Assembly: GCA_015659035.1 (NCBI GenBank)
Contig: DQNS01000047.1
Location: forward strand, 1-60,885
DNA from: Acidobacteriota bacterium
GTDB taxonomy: Bacteria > Acidobacteriota > Vicinamibacteria > Vicinamibacterales > UBA8438
DNA: 60,885 nucleotides
Direction: 5' to 3'
Made by a program: the position numbers and the translations under genes. The notes beneath the pieces were generated by a model. The model worked only from the letters and a program-made list of their open reading frames with translations, was not told where the DNA came from and ran no database searches. Shown here piece after piece: positions 50,513 through 59,673 of the stretch. Position 1 is the stretch's first letter; the number at the start of each line of letters is the position of its first letter.

Positions 50513-51517
50513 CTAGAACATCGCGATCGGATTCACTGGCGAGCCGGTGCCGTTCGGGATCGGAAGCGGCGCGATGGTCAGCATGAACTCCCAGCGGCCC
50601 CGTGCGGCGGCCGCCTCGCTCAGCGCCTGGAAGTCGGCGCGGTCGAGCAGGTGGATGCCCAGCATCGTCAAGGCGAAGTTGTGGAGGGCGAGCCGGGGCA
50701 GGTCGCCGTCCGGCTGCGGCATGTAGCCGGGGGTCTCCCACCCCGCGAGCGCGACGTCGCGCTCTCGTAGCCACGGGATCACCGCGTTGTCGAGCCCGGC
50801 GGCCTCCCGGCCCGTGTCGAACGGGCCGATGTCATCCTGCCTGGCCCATCGACCCCACCGCACGAGGAAGGCGTCGCCGGGGCCGACCCGTACCCCGGCC
50901 ATCTCCTCCCACGCCTCCAGGTCCTCGACATAGATACGGGTGCCCGGCTCCAGATACGGCACTCCCTTCAGACGCGGGATGTCATAGAGCACGCCCCGCG
51001 TCACGATGCCGTCCTTCATGTTGAGGATGGAGTTCTTCGTGGCGCCATCCTCCATCGTCACCACGTCTGCCACGTCGTAGCCGTTCCACATCTTGCCGTC
51101 GAAGAAGATGTGGGCAAAGGCGTCGAGATGTGTCGTGCCCGGGCCGTGGATGCAGGGGTAGGCGACCGTGTCGCTGGCGGAGGATCGTGACGCGCGCACC
51201 ATCGACCACTCGATCGGGCACGGGTTGTCGAGGCTTTCGCGGGTCTGGGCGTCGGACGCCAGTGAGACGGTGAACCCCTCGGTGACCAACGCCGCTGCCG
51301 CGGCGCGTCTGGCCGGTGTGACCAGGTTGAACGCGCCCAGTTCGTCGTCGGGCCCCCACCGGCCCCAGTTCGAGAGCTCCGTCAGCCACCGCTCGAACTG
51401 GGATGCCGTCACGACCGGACGCGACGTGTCCGGTTGTTGAGCGCCGGATGCGACGGCGGCCGCGCACGCGACGGCCGCCAGCAGCATGGTCGAGAAGGTC
51501 CGTTTCAGTACGGTCAT
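50513..51517 (-). CDS. Secreted cyclase-family (kynurenine formamidase-like) hydrolase
   Basis: 334 residues from the ATG at 51517 with a signal peptide; the frame is open farther upstream without signal character. The family's metal motif is HGPGTTHLDAFAHIFFDGK (HxGTHxDxPxH-type: His, Asp and His ligands). Flanking features are WGPDDELGAFNLVTPARR, GVLYDIPRLKG and VGPGDAFLVRWGRWA. The family uses a divalent metal to hydrolyse amides or lactones, as in N-formylkynurenine hydrolysis, but exported Acidobacteria members have unknown substrates. It is convergent with the NHL gene. Confidence 0.83.
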   Translation of the reverse strand: MTVLKRTFSTMLLAAVACAAAVASGAQQPDTSRPVVTASQFERWLTELSNWGRWGPDDELGAFNLVTPARRAAAAALVTEGFTVSLASDAQTRESLDNPCPIEWSMVRASRSSASDTVAYPCIHGPGTTHLDAFAHIFFDGKMWNGYDVADVVTMEDGATKNSILNMKDGIVTRGVLYDIPRLKGVPYLEPGTRIYVEDLEAWEEMAGVRVGPGDAFLVRWGRWARQDDIGPFDTGREAAGLDNAVIPWLRERDVALAGWETPGYMPQPDGDLPRLALHNFALTMLGIHLLDRADFQALSEAAAARGRWEFMLTIAPLPIPNGTGSPVNPIAMF

Positions 51518-51912
51518 GCTTTCGTTCGTCCTCCTGTGATACCTGCGAGACGCGCTGATTATATCCTCGCGTCGAACGGCTGAGAAAAGGTGACAGCACG
51601 CCCACTCTCGATCTCTCGGCGGGCGCGTGTCATCGAGCTCCGGCGATTCGTCGGCTGGGGCGTCGGCCGGCCCCACCAGTGAGATCACGCGGGGCGTGGA
51701 CGCTGACCCCGTCTACAGCGCGGTGCCCTGGTGGCCTGTGAAGGGCTCTCGACGCTCACAAGAATGCGAACCTATTCTTGACCGAACCCTGGCGGACAGC
51801 GCGGTCCGGAGCACTATAATCATCCGACAGACGATGTGCGGAGGCCGCTACGCAGCTGGTCACCGAGTCTATAATGTGACCTAATCGCCTGGTGAAAGGG
51901 CAAGGAGACGAC
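51518..51912. other. 395-base divergent intergenic region
   Basis: No credible gene. Two TATAAT hexamers occur, at 51815-51820 and 51870-51875, both facing the cytochrome gene at 51913; neither has a clear -35 at standard distance. The final bases hold AAGGAG, the ribosome site. The left part is the leader of the minus-strand cyclase gene. Confidence 0.45.
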
Positions 51913-52410
51913 ATGCGAACGAAGCTCGGGTTGATTGTCGCGGCCGCGACCATGGTGGCCTCGTGCGCGGCGGACGCGCCCACCGGGCCGCCGTTCCGGA
52001 CGGACGCGACCGTCCAGATGCTGATGGCGAACATGGTCGATCCGGCCGCCGACCTGGTGTGGGATGCGGTGGGGACGATCGTGGACGCGGACGGCGAGAA
52101 CCACTGGGAGCCGGAGACCGAGGAGGACTGGATAGCGGTCCGCTACGGCGCGATGTCGATGATCGAGGCCGGCAATCTACTGATGATGGAGACCCGCGCT
52201 CGCGACCAGGACCAGTGGATCCGGCTGTCGGAGGCGATGATGGACGCCAGCACGCTGATGTTCGAGGCGGCCGAGGCCGAGGACGCAGACCGGGTGTTTG
52301 CACTGGGTGAAGAGGTCTATACTACCTGCAACAACTGCCACATGCTGTATTGGATCGACGACGCAGACCGCGGTCGCGCCATCGAGTCCTCGTCGGGAGG
52401 CGGGCCCTAG
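51913..52410 (+). CDS. Lipoprotein c-type cytochrome (cytochrome c'-like)
   Basis: 165 residues from the ATG at 51913 with AAGGAGACG upstream. It has a lipoprotein signal (IVAAATMVASC, lipidated Cys near residue 18), then an all-helical body rich in Met and Glu, and a single haem site CNNCHMLYW near the C-terminus. C-terminal CxxCH after a four-helix bundle is typical of the cytochrome c' / c-556 group. It would be anchored to a membrane facing the periplasm. It begins a same-strand run of membrane redox genes to 55792. Confidence 0.75.
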   Translation: MRTKLGLIVAAATMVASCAADAPTGPPFRTDATVQMLMANMVDPAADLVWDAVGTIVDADGENHWEPETEEDWIAVRYGAMSMIEAGNLLMMETRARDQDQWIRLSEAMMDASTLMFEAAEAEDADRVFALGEEVYTTCNNCHMLYWIDDADRGRAIESSSGGGP

Positions 52411-52443
52411 TAGGCCTACCCAGACCGCGCCGTCGCCACTCCC

Positions 52444-54048
52444 GTGTCTGCCTCAACGACGCTCTGGCGCCGTGTCCTGATTTACACGCATCGCTGGCTG
52501 GGTATCGCCGGCAGTCTTCTGTTCGTGGTCTGGTTCGTGTCCGGCATCGTCATGATGTATGCCGGGATGCCGAGCCTGACCACCGAGGAGCGGCTGTCAC
52601 ACGTGGCCGTGCTCGACCTGTCGCGGGCGCGGGTCGATGTGAGCGAGGCGGCCGTGCGGGCCGGAGTGGCGCCGCGGCAGATCGTGGTCGGGATGCTCGG
52701 AGACCGGCCGGTGTATCGGTTCACCGGTGCCGGCGGCGTCACCACGGTGTACGCGGACACCGGGGCGGCGCTCGACGGGCTCGACGCTAAGACGGCCGTG
52801 GCCCTCGCCCGCCGCTTTGCACCCGAGCACGCCACGACCACGCGATACGACACCCGGCTGAGGGACCCCGACCAGTGGACCCTGCAGAGCCGCGCTTACT
52901 TCCCTCTCCATCGGGTGCGTCTGGGTGACGACGCCGACACCGTGCTCTACGTGTCGGACCGCACAGGTGAGCCGGTCATGCGGACGACCCGGCAGACCCG
53001 GCGGTGGGGCTATGTGGGCGCGGTCTTGCACTGGCTGTATTTCACGCCGTTACGGTCACGCGGGGCTCTGTGGAGCGACCTGGTCATCTGGCTGTCCGTT
53101 CTCGGGTGCGTGCTGTGCCTGTCCGGGCTGGTCTGGGGGCTGTGGCGAGTAGCGTCCTCGAAGGCCTACCGGCTTCGTGGCGGCCCGTCGCACTCGCCTT
53201 ATGCCGGCGTGATGCGGTGGCACCACTACACGGGGCTGGTGTTTGGCCTGGTCACCTTCACCTGGGTGTTCAGTGGGGCGTTGTCGATGGACCCCTGGAG
53301 CTGGCACCCTGGGACCGGGCCCACACGAGTGCAGCGTGAGGTGGTCACCGGCGGGTCGCTCCGACTCGGGCCGTTGACGGTGGAGCGGCTCCGCGCCGGG
53401 ATCGAGGCCGTCGTGCCGTCGTTCGTCCCGAAGGAGCTGGAGGTCGTACAGCTTCTCGGCGAGCCGTATCTGCTGGCGCAGCACGCCAGGCATGCCCTGG
53501 TCGACGATGTCCGAGCATCGTTGCCGAACACGCTGGCCGGCGAGTGGACCCACCCCCTGGAGCAGCAGCTCGTTTCTGTTGCGCATCCGGAGCGGGGAGC
53601 GTTCAGCCGGTTTGAGGACGGGGTGTTCGACGCGCTGGCGACGGCGGTCATGCCCGGCGTCGACATCATCGAGGCGACCTGGCTCCGGGCGTATGACAGC
53701 TACTACTACGATCGGAGTCAGCGACGCCGGCTCCCAGTGTTGCGCGTCAGATACGACGACCCCCAACGCACCTGGCTCTACTTCGATCCACACCGCGGAG
53801 CGATCGCGCGCAAGGAAGAACGGCTGACCCGGCTCAATCGCTGGCTGTATCACGGGTTGCACAGCCTGGATTTCCCTTTCTTGTACGACCGGCGCCCGCT
53901 CTGGGACGTCGTCGTCATCCTGCTCAGTCTTGGTGGGATCACCCTCAGCGTGACGTCGCTGACACAGGGCTGGCGCCGCCTGCGCCGCCATGCCAGGCGA
54001 TTCTTCCGGTTTTCCGGTAGGGCGGTCGGCCGGCTCCGGTCTTCTTGA
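52444..54048 (+). CDS. PepSY-associated transmembrane protein (PiuB-like)
   Basis: 534 residues from a GTG at 52444. Four membrane helices: YTHRWLGIAGSLLFVVWFVS, SDLVIWLSVLGCVLCLSGLV, GLVFGLVTFTWVFSGALSMD and LWDVVVILLSLGGITLSVTS. They enclose PepSY-like periplasmic segments. Histidines at helix starts (YTHRW, RWHHYTG, YHGLHS) are possible haem ligands. Family members include siderophore/iron-reductase-type proteins that move electrons across the inner membrane. It lies between two c-type cytochrome genes, which suits a transmembrane electron-transfer role. Confidence 0.82.
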   Translation: MSASTTLWRRVLIYTHRWLGIAGSLLFVVWFVSGIVMMYAGMPSLTTEERLSHVAVLDLSRARVDVSEAAVRAGVAPRQIVVGMLGDRPVYRFTGAGGVTTVYADTGAALDGLDAKTAVALARRFAPEHATTTRYDTRLRDPDQWTLQSRAYFPLHRVRLGDDADTVLYVSDRTGEPVMRTTRQTRRWGYVGAVLHWLYFTPLRSRGALWSDLVIWLSVLGCVLCLSGLVWGLWRVASSKAYRLRGGPSHSPYAGVMRWHHYTGLVFGLVTFTWVFSGALSMDPWSWHPGTGPTRVQREVVTGGSLRLGPLTVERLRAGIEAVVPSFVPKELEVVQLLGEPYLLAQHARHALVDDVRASLPNTLAGEWTHPLEQQLVSVAHPERGAFSRFEDGVFDALATAVMPGVDIIEATWLRAYDSYYYDRSQRRRLPVLRVRYDDPQRTWLYFDPHRGAIARKEERLTRLNRWLYHGLHSLDFPFLYDRRPLWDVVVILLSLGGITLSVTSLTQGWRRLRRHARRFFRFSGRAVGRLRSS

Positions 54049-54240
54049 CCTGATGGGGGCCCCGAGGTACACTCCGCGTTTGCCGTGCCAAACGGCGTGC
54101 CTCGACATGCCTGGCTGCGGCCATCAGGACGTGTGATGGCTGCCGGTCGCCGGTGTGAAGAGAGGTTGGCCGCGCAACCGGTCCACTGGACCGTGTCGAT
54201 GCGTAAACGCTCGGACGCGGCCCATCGTGCGGAGGTCGAC

Positions 54241-54744
54241 ATGCGAGTCTTTGGTGTGCTGTTCGTCATGCTGTCCATGACGGCCGTTGCCACGGCACAG
54301 GCCCCGGCCCGTGAGCCGGTCGGCAGTCTGGCCCTGGTCATGCGGTCCATCCTGTTCCCCAATTCGAACATCCTCTTCGATACGCAGTCCCGCGACCCGG
54401 ACGCGCCACCCGAGCCGACCGCGGCCGGCGGCACGGTCTCGGCGACGTTCTCGAGCATCTACACCGGCTGGGGGTTGGTGGAGGCCGCCTCGGTGGCGCT
54501 CGCCGAGTCGGCCCAACTCATCATGATGGAGGGGCGATTGTGCGAGAACGGCCTCCCCGTGCCGGTGGGCAATGCCGATTTCCAGCAGTTCGCGCGCGAC
54601 CTGGTGGATACGGGCACGAAGGCCTACGAGATCGCCCAGAGGCAAGACCTGGACGCCATGGTCGAGATCACCAACGAGGTGGCGGGGGCGTGCGAGAACT
54701 GTCACACCGTCTATCGCAGGTACGAAGACCGTTGCACCCAGTGA
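54241..54744 (+). CDS. Periplasmic c-type cytochrome (cytochrome c'-like), second copy
   Basis: 167 residues from the ATG at 54241, with GGAGGTCGAC before it and a signal peptide (VFGVLFVMLSMTAVATA). A helical body leads to a single haem motif CENCHTVYRR near the C-terminus. The segment VEAASVALAESAQLIMMEGR parallels AMSMIEAGNLLMMETRARD in the 51913 protein, so the two are paralogues, one soluble and one a lipoprotein. Same cluster as the PepSY and DUF6644 genes. Confidence 0.78.
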   Translation: MRVFGVLFVMLSMTAVATAQAPAREPVGSLALVMRSILFPNSNILFDTQSRDPDAPPEPTAAGGTVSATFSSIYTGWGLVEAASVALAESAQLIMMEGRLCENGLPVPVGNADFQQFARDLVDTGTKAYEIAQRQDLDAMVEITNEVAGACENCHTVYRRYEDRCTQ

Positions 54745-54781
54745 TCGGGGAACGCCGGCTGCTGCTGAGGACTATCGACGC

Positions 54782-55306
54782 ATGATACGAAGCCTGTTCG
54801 AATGGGTCGACGTGATGCCGATGAGCACCGTCTGGCGGGAATCGCTGAACGGCTACCCGCTCCTGCTCACGGCGCATGTCACCAGTATGGGTCTGGTTGC
54901 GGGCATCATCATTTTCTGGGACATGCGGCTCGCCGGGATGGCGCTCACGCGGGTGCCGGTGTCGAAGATCCAGGCCACGATGTTTCCCTGGATGACCCTC
55001 GGTCTGTTGATCAATGCCGCCACCGGTGCCGCGATGGTCTTCAGCCAGCCGATGCGCTATTACCCCAACTTCTACTTCTGGATGAAGAATTTTTTCTTGC
55101 TCCTCGCATTGGTGAACATGTTGTATTTTCACGCCAGGATCGGCAAAACTGTGGCCGACTGGGAGCACAACCCGGTGACACCGTTCCCGGCCAGGATGGC
55201 CGGCTACGCGTCGCTGGCGCTCTGGGCCGGCATCATCGTCACGGGCCGGATGATCGCCTACAGCGGGCTCGTCCCCGACTGGTGGATTGCGCTGGAGCTG
55301 GGATAG
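54782..55306 (+). CDS. DUF6644 membrane protein, copy 1
   Basis: 174 residues, about four or five membrane helices: LLLTAHVTSMGLVAGIIIFW, MFPWMTLGLLINAATGAAMV, KNFFLLLALVNMLYFHARIG and YASLALWAGIIVTGRMIAY. Conserved His in LTAHVTSMG and YFHARIG could bind haem. The family is uncharacterised; it occurs in pairs in Acidobacteria and Proteobacteria. The next gene is its paralogue, 6 bases downstream. Confidence 0.75.
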   Translation: MIRSLFEWVDVMPMSTVWRESLNGYPLLLTAHVTSMGLVAGIIIFWDMRLAGMALTRVPVSKIQATMFPWMTLGLLINAATGAAMVFSQPMRYYPNFYFWMKNFFLLLALVNMLYFHARIGKTVADWEHNPVTPFPARMAGYASLALWAGIIVTGRMIAYSGLVPDWWIALELG

Positions 55307-55312
55307 ACCAAC

Positions 55313-55792
55313 ATGTCGATGTTGCCGTTCTTCGAGTGGATGGGGGGGCTTCGGTTCAGCGCCTTTTTCCTCGAGTCCGTCTGGCCGACGCCGATCGTGC
55401 AGAACATTCACCTGATTGCGATTGCGGTGTTTGCTGGCTCCGTGCTGGTGGTCGATCTGCGTATGCTGGGTCGGGGGCTGACCGAGACGCCGCTCGCGCA
55501 GCTGGCTCGCAGCGTAGAGCCGTGGCTTTACGGGAGTTTCGTCGTGCTGGTGCTCACCGGTATCCCGCAGATGACGTCGACGGCGTTGAAGCAGTACTAT
55601 AGCCCCTTCTTCTGGTGGAAGATGCAGGCGGTGCTGATCGGCGTGATCTGGACGCTCACGGTGCGTCGGCGGATATCGATGCGGACCGAGGCCGAGCTCG
55701 GACCGGTCTGGCCCAAGATGGTGGCGGTAGTCTCGATCGCGCTCTGGACCAGCGTGACGGTCGGAGCGCGATTGATCGGGTTGATGGGATAG
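55313..55792 (+). CDS. DUF6644 membrane protein, copy 2
   Basis: 159 residues with four membrane helices. It shares with copy 1 the layout FFEWMGGLRFSAFFLESVWP, PIVQNIHLIAIAVFAGSVLV, LYGSFVVLVLTGIPQMTST, FFWWKMQAVLIGVIWTLTV and a final helix VVSIALWTSVTVGARLIG. A His in QNIHLIAIA is a possible haem ligand. Tight spacing to copy 1 indicates co-translation; together they may form a heterodimeric membrane unit for the cytochromes upstream. Function unknown. Confidence 0.75.
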   Translation: MSMLPFFEWMGGLRFSAFFLESVWPTPIVQNIHLIAIAVFAGSVLVVDLRMLGRGLTETPLAQLARSVEPWLYGSFVVLVLTGIPQMTSTALKQYYSPFFWWKMQAVLIGVIWTLTVRRRISMRTEAELGPVWPKMVAVVSIALWTSVTVGARLIGLMG

Positions 55793-55891
55793 TCGGATAG
55801 GTGAAACGCGGGTTCGCGGCGGATGGGTCGACCATCCGCGTCGGGGGCACGCCAGTCAGGACACGCTCGTGGCGTGAGGGAGACGGAGCAA

Positions 55892-56785
55892 ATGCGAAAT
55901 CGGCTTAGAAGGACGATGATTGCTGGGACGAAGGCCGCCGTCATGGCGCTGGTGTTGTCGGTTGCCTGGCAACCGGTCGCCGCGCAAGGGCAGGAGTATC
56001 GGGCGCCACGGACGGCCGACGGCAAGCCGGACCTGAACGGGATCTGGCAGGCGCTCGGGAGCGCCCACTGGAACATCGAGCCGCATGCGGCCGGGTTCGG
56101 ACCGGTCGTCGAGCTCGCGGCGCTCGGCGCGATCCCTGGAGGTCTGGGGATTATCGAGGGCGGGGAGATTCCCTACCGGCCCGAGGCCCGGGCGCAACAG
56201 CAGGAGAACCTGGAGCACTGGCTGGAGCGCGACCCGGCCGTGAAGTGCTACATGCCGGGGGTGCCGCGGGCGACCTATATGCCGTATCCGTTCCAGCTGG
56301 TGCAGACGCCGGAGTACGCACTCTTGGCGTACGAGTTCGCGAGCGCCAGCCGGATCGTCTACATGGACCGGCCGGACTTCGTGGCGCCGGTCGACGCCTG
56401 GATGGGGCACAACATCGGCAGCTGGGACGGTGAGACGCTGGTCATCGACGTGACCGCGCAGATGGCCGAGACCTGGTTCGATAGCTCCGGGAACCACCAC
56501 AGCATCAACATGCACGTGGTGGAGCGCTACACGGCCATGAGCGAGAATCACCTCATGTACGAGGCGACGATCACGGACCCCGAGACCTACACGCGGCCGT
56601 GGACGATCCGGATGCCGCTCTACCGGCGGCTCGAGACGAATATGCAGCTGCTCGAGTTGAAGTGCGTGGAGTTCGCCGAGGAGCTCATGTATGGGCACCT
56701 CCGCAAGGACCCCGACCTGACGCCCTCCTATCGGGCCAGCGGGTATGGGTCCAGTCGTGAGAACATCCCGGTGCCGCCCCAATGA
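55892..56785 (+). CDS. Secreted protein, divergent PRTADGxPDLNGxW family member, copy 4
   Basis: 297 residues from the ATG at 55892 (GGAGACGGAG upstream) with a signal peptide (AVMALVLSVAWQPVAA). Opening motif APRTADGKPDLNGIWQALGS; later blocks are CYMPGVPRATYMPYPFQLVQ, YEFASASRIVYMD, WMGHNIGSWDGETLVIDVT and EATITDPETYTRPWTIRMPL. The C-terminal CHEGN is replaced by LELKCVEFAEELMYGHL, so it is a distinct subfamily. Function is unknown. A DUF6152 gene follows 146 bases downstream, a pairing common in Acidobacteria (from memory). Confidence 0.78.
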   Translation: MRNRLRRTMIAGTKAAVMALVLSVAWQPVAAQGQEYRAPRTADGKPDLNGIWQALGSAHWNIEPHAAGFGPVVELAALGAIPGGLGIIEGGEIPYRPEARAQQQENLEHWLERDPAVKCYMPGVPRATYMPYPFQLVQTPEYALLAYEFASASRIVYMDRPDFVAPVDAWMGHNIGSWDGETLVIDVTAQMAETWFDSSGNHHSINMHVVERYTAMSENHLMYEATITDPETYTRPWTIRMPLYRRLETNMQLLELKCVEFAEELMYGHLRKDPDLTPSYRASGYGSSRENIPVPPQ

Positions 56786-56931
56786 CACCGGCGAAGCTCA
56801 GCTTCGCGTGGCCTCGCCGTGCCGTCCCGGCGACGGTTGCAGCGGTCGTGTAGTTGAAAACAGCGGTTGACGAACCGCCCAGAGATGTCGATAATATCCG
56901 GGATAGTATTCTTAACAAGGAGGCGAAACCG

Positions 56932-57369
56932 ATGCGAAGAAACATAGCTGTCGTCCTGGCCTGTGTGGTCTTGGCGCTGGCCACCGTGCCGGTGGCTGCC
57001 CATCATGCGTTCTCGGCCGAGTTCGATGCCAATCGTCCGATGCACCTCGAAGGTGTGGTGGTGAAGATGGAGTGGATCAACCCGCACGCGTGGGTCCATC
57101 TGGAGGTCCAAGGGCATGCGACGATCCCAGATGGGACTGTCTGGATGGTCGAGGGTGGCACACCGAACACCCTGCTCCGCCGGGGCTTCAGCAAGCAGTC
57201 CCTGCTGCCCGGCACCGAGATCATCGTCGACGGGTATCAGGCGAAGGATGGGTCGGACAAGGGCAACGGCCGCGACCTGACCTTCAAGGATGGCCGGAAG
57301 CTGTTCATGGGGTCGTCCGGGACCGGCGCGCCGCGGGACGGCAGGGATGCGACCGAGCCGCCCCGGTAA
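56932..57369 (+). CDS. DUF6152 secreted protein
   Basis: 145 residues from the ATG at 56932, with AAGGAGG upstream and a signal peptide (NIAVVLACVVLALATVPVAA). The mature part starts HHAFSAEFDANRPMHLEGVV, then KMEWINPHAWVHLEV, LRRGFSKQSLLPGTEIIVDG and GNGRDLTFKDGRKLFMGSSG, all DUF6152 signatures. It is a small periplasmic beta-barrel-like protein of unknown function, usually next to PDLNGxW-family genes, as here. A clear terminator follows. Confidence 0.87.
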   Translation: MRRNIAVVLACVVLALATVPVAAHHAFSAEFDANRPMHLEGVVVKMEWINPHAWVHLEVQGHATIPDGTVWMVEGGTPNTLLRRGFSKQSLLPGTEIIVDGYQAKDGSDKGNGRDLTFKDGRKLFMGSSGTGAPRDGRDATEPPR

Positions 57370-57407
57370 GTAGGCACGTAGGCGCAACGCCTGACAAGAG
57401 CACGTCG

Positions 57408-57444
57408 AGGGCCCGGATGCGGTTGCATCCCGGGCCCTTTTTTT
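57408..57444 (+). terminator. Intrinsic terminator after the DUF6152 gene
   Basis: AGGGCCCGGATGC / GCATCCCGGGCCCT (one bulged base) around a GGTT loop, followed by an unbroken run of T residues (57438-57444). Strong rho-independent terminator, 39 bases after the stop. Confidence 0.92.
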
Positions 57445-57551
57445 GTCTGTGGCCGGGTACGGCCGCGATGCCCGCCTCGTCGCCCCGTCGAAGGACCCAG
57501 GCGGACCTGTTTGTCTTGACATCCCCCTCGTTCGGGCGTATATCCGACGCG

Positions 57552-59573
57552 ATGAGCATGAGAAGACTCGGCGCACTGCTTGGCGGTCTCGGGGTCCTTG
57601 GGGTGCTGAGCTGTACCGGCACCGCGCCAGCCGGCGAGCCTGCGCCTTCCGAGGCGAGGGCATCCAGCGTACCGGCAGCGAGCGATATCAACCAGCAGTT
57701 CGCCGGCACCTGGCGCCTGATCGGGGTTGAGCGACTCGATGCGGACGACCGGCCGTTGCCGCCACCGGCGCCGCCAGCGTTCGGGGCGCCGAACGGGGTT
57801 GGGTTCCTCATGTACGACCCCGCCGGGTACATGGGCGTCGTGATCATGCAGGACGCACGGGCTGTGTACGCCGACACCCGTCCCACGGCCGACGAGGCAC
57901 GACGAACCCTGTCGAGTTACACCTCCTATTTCGGGACCTACACGATCGACGAGGACGCAGGCATCATCACGCACCACGTTGAAGGCAACCTGCACCCGAA
58001 CGGCACTGGCGTGGACAACCGACGCGCCTACGAGCTCGACGACGACACGCTCGTGCTGATGCCGCCGCGCGGGTCGTCCGGGGTGCAGCTGCGTATCACC
58101 TGGCGGCGGGAACCGGAGCTGCCTGGATTGACAGCCGAGCACCGCAAGTTCATCGGGTTCTGGCGATACACCTCCATCGAGCGACGTGCCGACGACGGCC
58201 AGGTTCTGCCGGCCGCCTCGTGGGAGAACGGCTTCGTCATCTACACCGAGTCTGGACACATGGCAGTGCATCTGGTGCGGCCGGACCGCCAGCCCTACGC
58301 GGCGAGCCAGCCCACCGACGAGGAGGTGCTGTCGGCTCTGGGGTCCTATGCGAGCTATTTCGGGCCCTATACGATCGACTTGGACGAGCGTCTGGTGGTG
58401 CACGATCGTATCGGTAACCTCAGGCCCAGCGGTGTCAACACGCTGGCCCGACGTGGCTATGCGTTCATGGACGACACGTTGATTTTGCAGCCGCCGGCGA
58501 CGATGGTGGATGGTCGCGAAGTGAAGAGCTTCCTGACCTGGACCAGGCTCAGCGAGGACGCCCCGACCGGCGGCTATCGGCTGGTGGCCGGCTGGCCGAA
58601 CGTGCCGTCGGGCACGTTTTTCGGACAACAGGAGGGGTGGCCTGACCAGCCGGCGCGTGACGCGGCGGCGGCCGGCGGACGGGGTGGCCGGGGGGGTGGA
58701 CGGTCCGCGACACCGCCTCTCTATGGGCAGGGTGTTTCGGGGATCGCGATCGACGAGAACGACCACCTCTACGTGTTCAACCGCGGCCGGCAGACGATTC
58801 TGGTGTTCGACCGTGACGGAAATCTCATCCGATCGGGCGGCGAGATGGACATGAACGGGGTGCAGGTGGCCGGGGGCTGGCTCCATTCCGGCGAGGTCGA
58901 CTGGGAGGGCAACGTCTGGGTGGTCGAGCGATTGAACCACCGAATCCTGAAGTTCAATCCCACGCTCGACCGGGCGGTGATGCAGCTGGGCACGACCGGC
59001 GAGCCGGGCATCGACGAGACCCATTTGAACAGCCCCTCCGGCATCCTCTTCACCCGCGCAGGCAACATCGTCGTCACCGACGGCTACGGGAACAACCGCG
59101 TGATCCTGTTCTCGTCCGACGGGACGTTCATCAAGCAGGTCGGCCGCGGTGCTGGGGGGCCCGATGACAAGGGTCGGGGGCCGGGCGAGTGGGACCTGCC
59201 GCACCAGGGGGCCGTCGACGCCGACGACACCCTGTATCTCCTCGACCGGGAAGGCAAGCGGATTCAGGTATTCGACAACCAGTTGAACTACATCCGCGAG
59301 TTCGCCAACGACGGATGGAACCCCTGGGACATCGCCATCTCACGGAAGGGTGACGACGGGTTCGGCTACATCGCCGACCACGCCGGCGAGCGCGTGCACA
59401 AGATCTCGCTCGCCGATGGCCGGATTCTCGCCACCTGGGGCGGTCCGGGCCGCGGCCCCGGGCAGTTCGACTGGGTCCACGGCATGGCGGTGGACACGCA
59501 GGGGGCGGTTTACGCCGCCGACACCTACGGCCAGCGGGTCCAGAAGTTCGCGCCCGTGAGCGGCAGTCGGTAG
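57552..59573 (+). CDS. Lipoprotein with two lipocalin-like domains fused to an NHL propeller
   Basis: 673 residues from the ATG at 57552. It has a lipoprotein signal (LLGGLGVLGVLSC), then two tandem copies of a lipocalin-like domain: FAGTWRLIGVERLDADDRPL with LSSYTSYFGTYTIDEDAG, and FIGFWRYTSIERRADDGQVL with LGSYASYFGPYTIDLDER. A glycine-rich linker ([10 protein letters not shown], about residue 380) leads to an NHL propeller: GIAIDENDHLYVFNRGRQTI, WEGNVWVVERLNHRILKFNP, VVTDGYGNNRVILFSSDGTF, AADTYGQRVQKF. Single lipocalin-like domains of this kind are common alone; the double domain plus propeller is unusual. Probably anchored in the outer membrane and binding a small hydrophobic molecule (inference). 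Confidence 0.82.
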   Translation: MSMRRLGALLGGLGVLGVLSCTGTAPAGEPAPSEARASSVPAASDINQQFAGTWRLIGVERLDADDRPLPPPAPPAFGAPNGVGFLMYDPAGYMGVVIMQDARAVYADTRPTADEARRTLSSYTSYFGTYTIDEDAGIITHHVEGNLHPNGTGVDNRRAYELDDDTLVLMPPRGSSGVQLRITWRREPELPGLTAEHRKFIGFWRYTSIERRADDGQVLPAASWENGFVIYTESGHMAVHLVRPDRQPYAASQPTDEEVLSALGSYASYFGPYTIDLDERLVVHDRIGNLRPSGVNTLARRGYAFMDDTLILQPPATMVDGREVKSFLTWTRLSEDAPTGGYRLVAGWPNVPSGTFFGQQEGWPDQPARDAAAAGGRGGRGGGRSATPPLYGQGVSGIAIDENDHLYVFNRGRQTILVFDRDGNLIRSGGEMDMNGVQVAGGWLHSGEVDWEGNVWVVERLNHRILKFNPTLDRAVMQLGTTGEPGIDETHLNSPSGILFTRAGNIVVTDGYGNNRVILFSSDGTFIKQVGRGAGGPDDKGRGPGEWDLPHQGAVDADDTLYLLDREGKRIQVFDNQLNYIREFANDGWNPWDIAISRKGDDGFGYIADHAGERVHKISLADGRILATWGGPGRGPGQFDWVHGMAVDTQGAVYAADTYGQRVQKFAPVSGSR

Positions 59574-59590
59574 ACCGTTTCTGTATCGCC

Positions 59591-59637
59591 CCGGTTTCTC
59601 CCTCTCCCCCTGGAAGAGGGCCGGGGTGAGGGACAAG
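59591..59637. repeat. Dispersed intergenic repeat, copy B
   Basis: Starts CCGGTTTCTCCCTCTCCCCC and ends with GGCCGGGGTGAGGGACAAG. It shares its left boundary and GGGGTGAGGG right end with 31984-32070 but lacks the long central segment. It lies between convergent genes. Confidence 0.72.
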
Positions 59638-59673
59638 TCTTGGGCTATGGGTGCTCAGCGTGCCCAGACCGTG

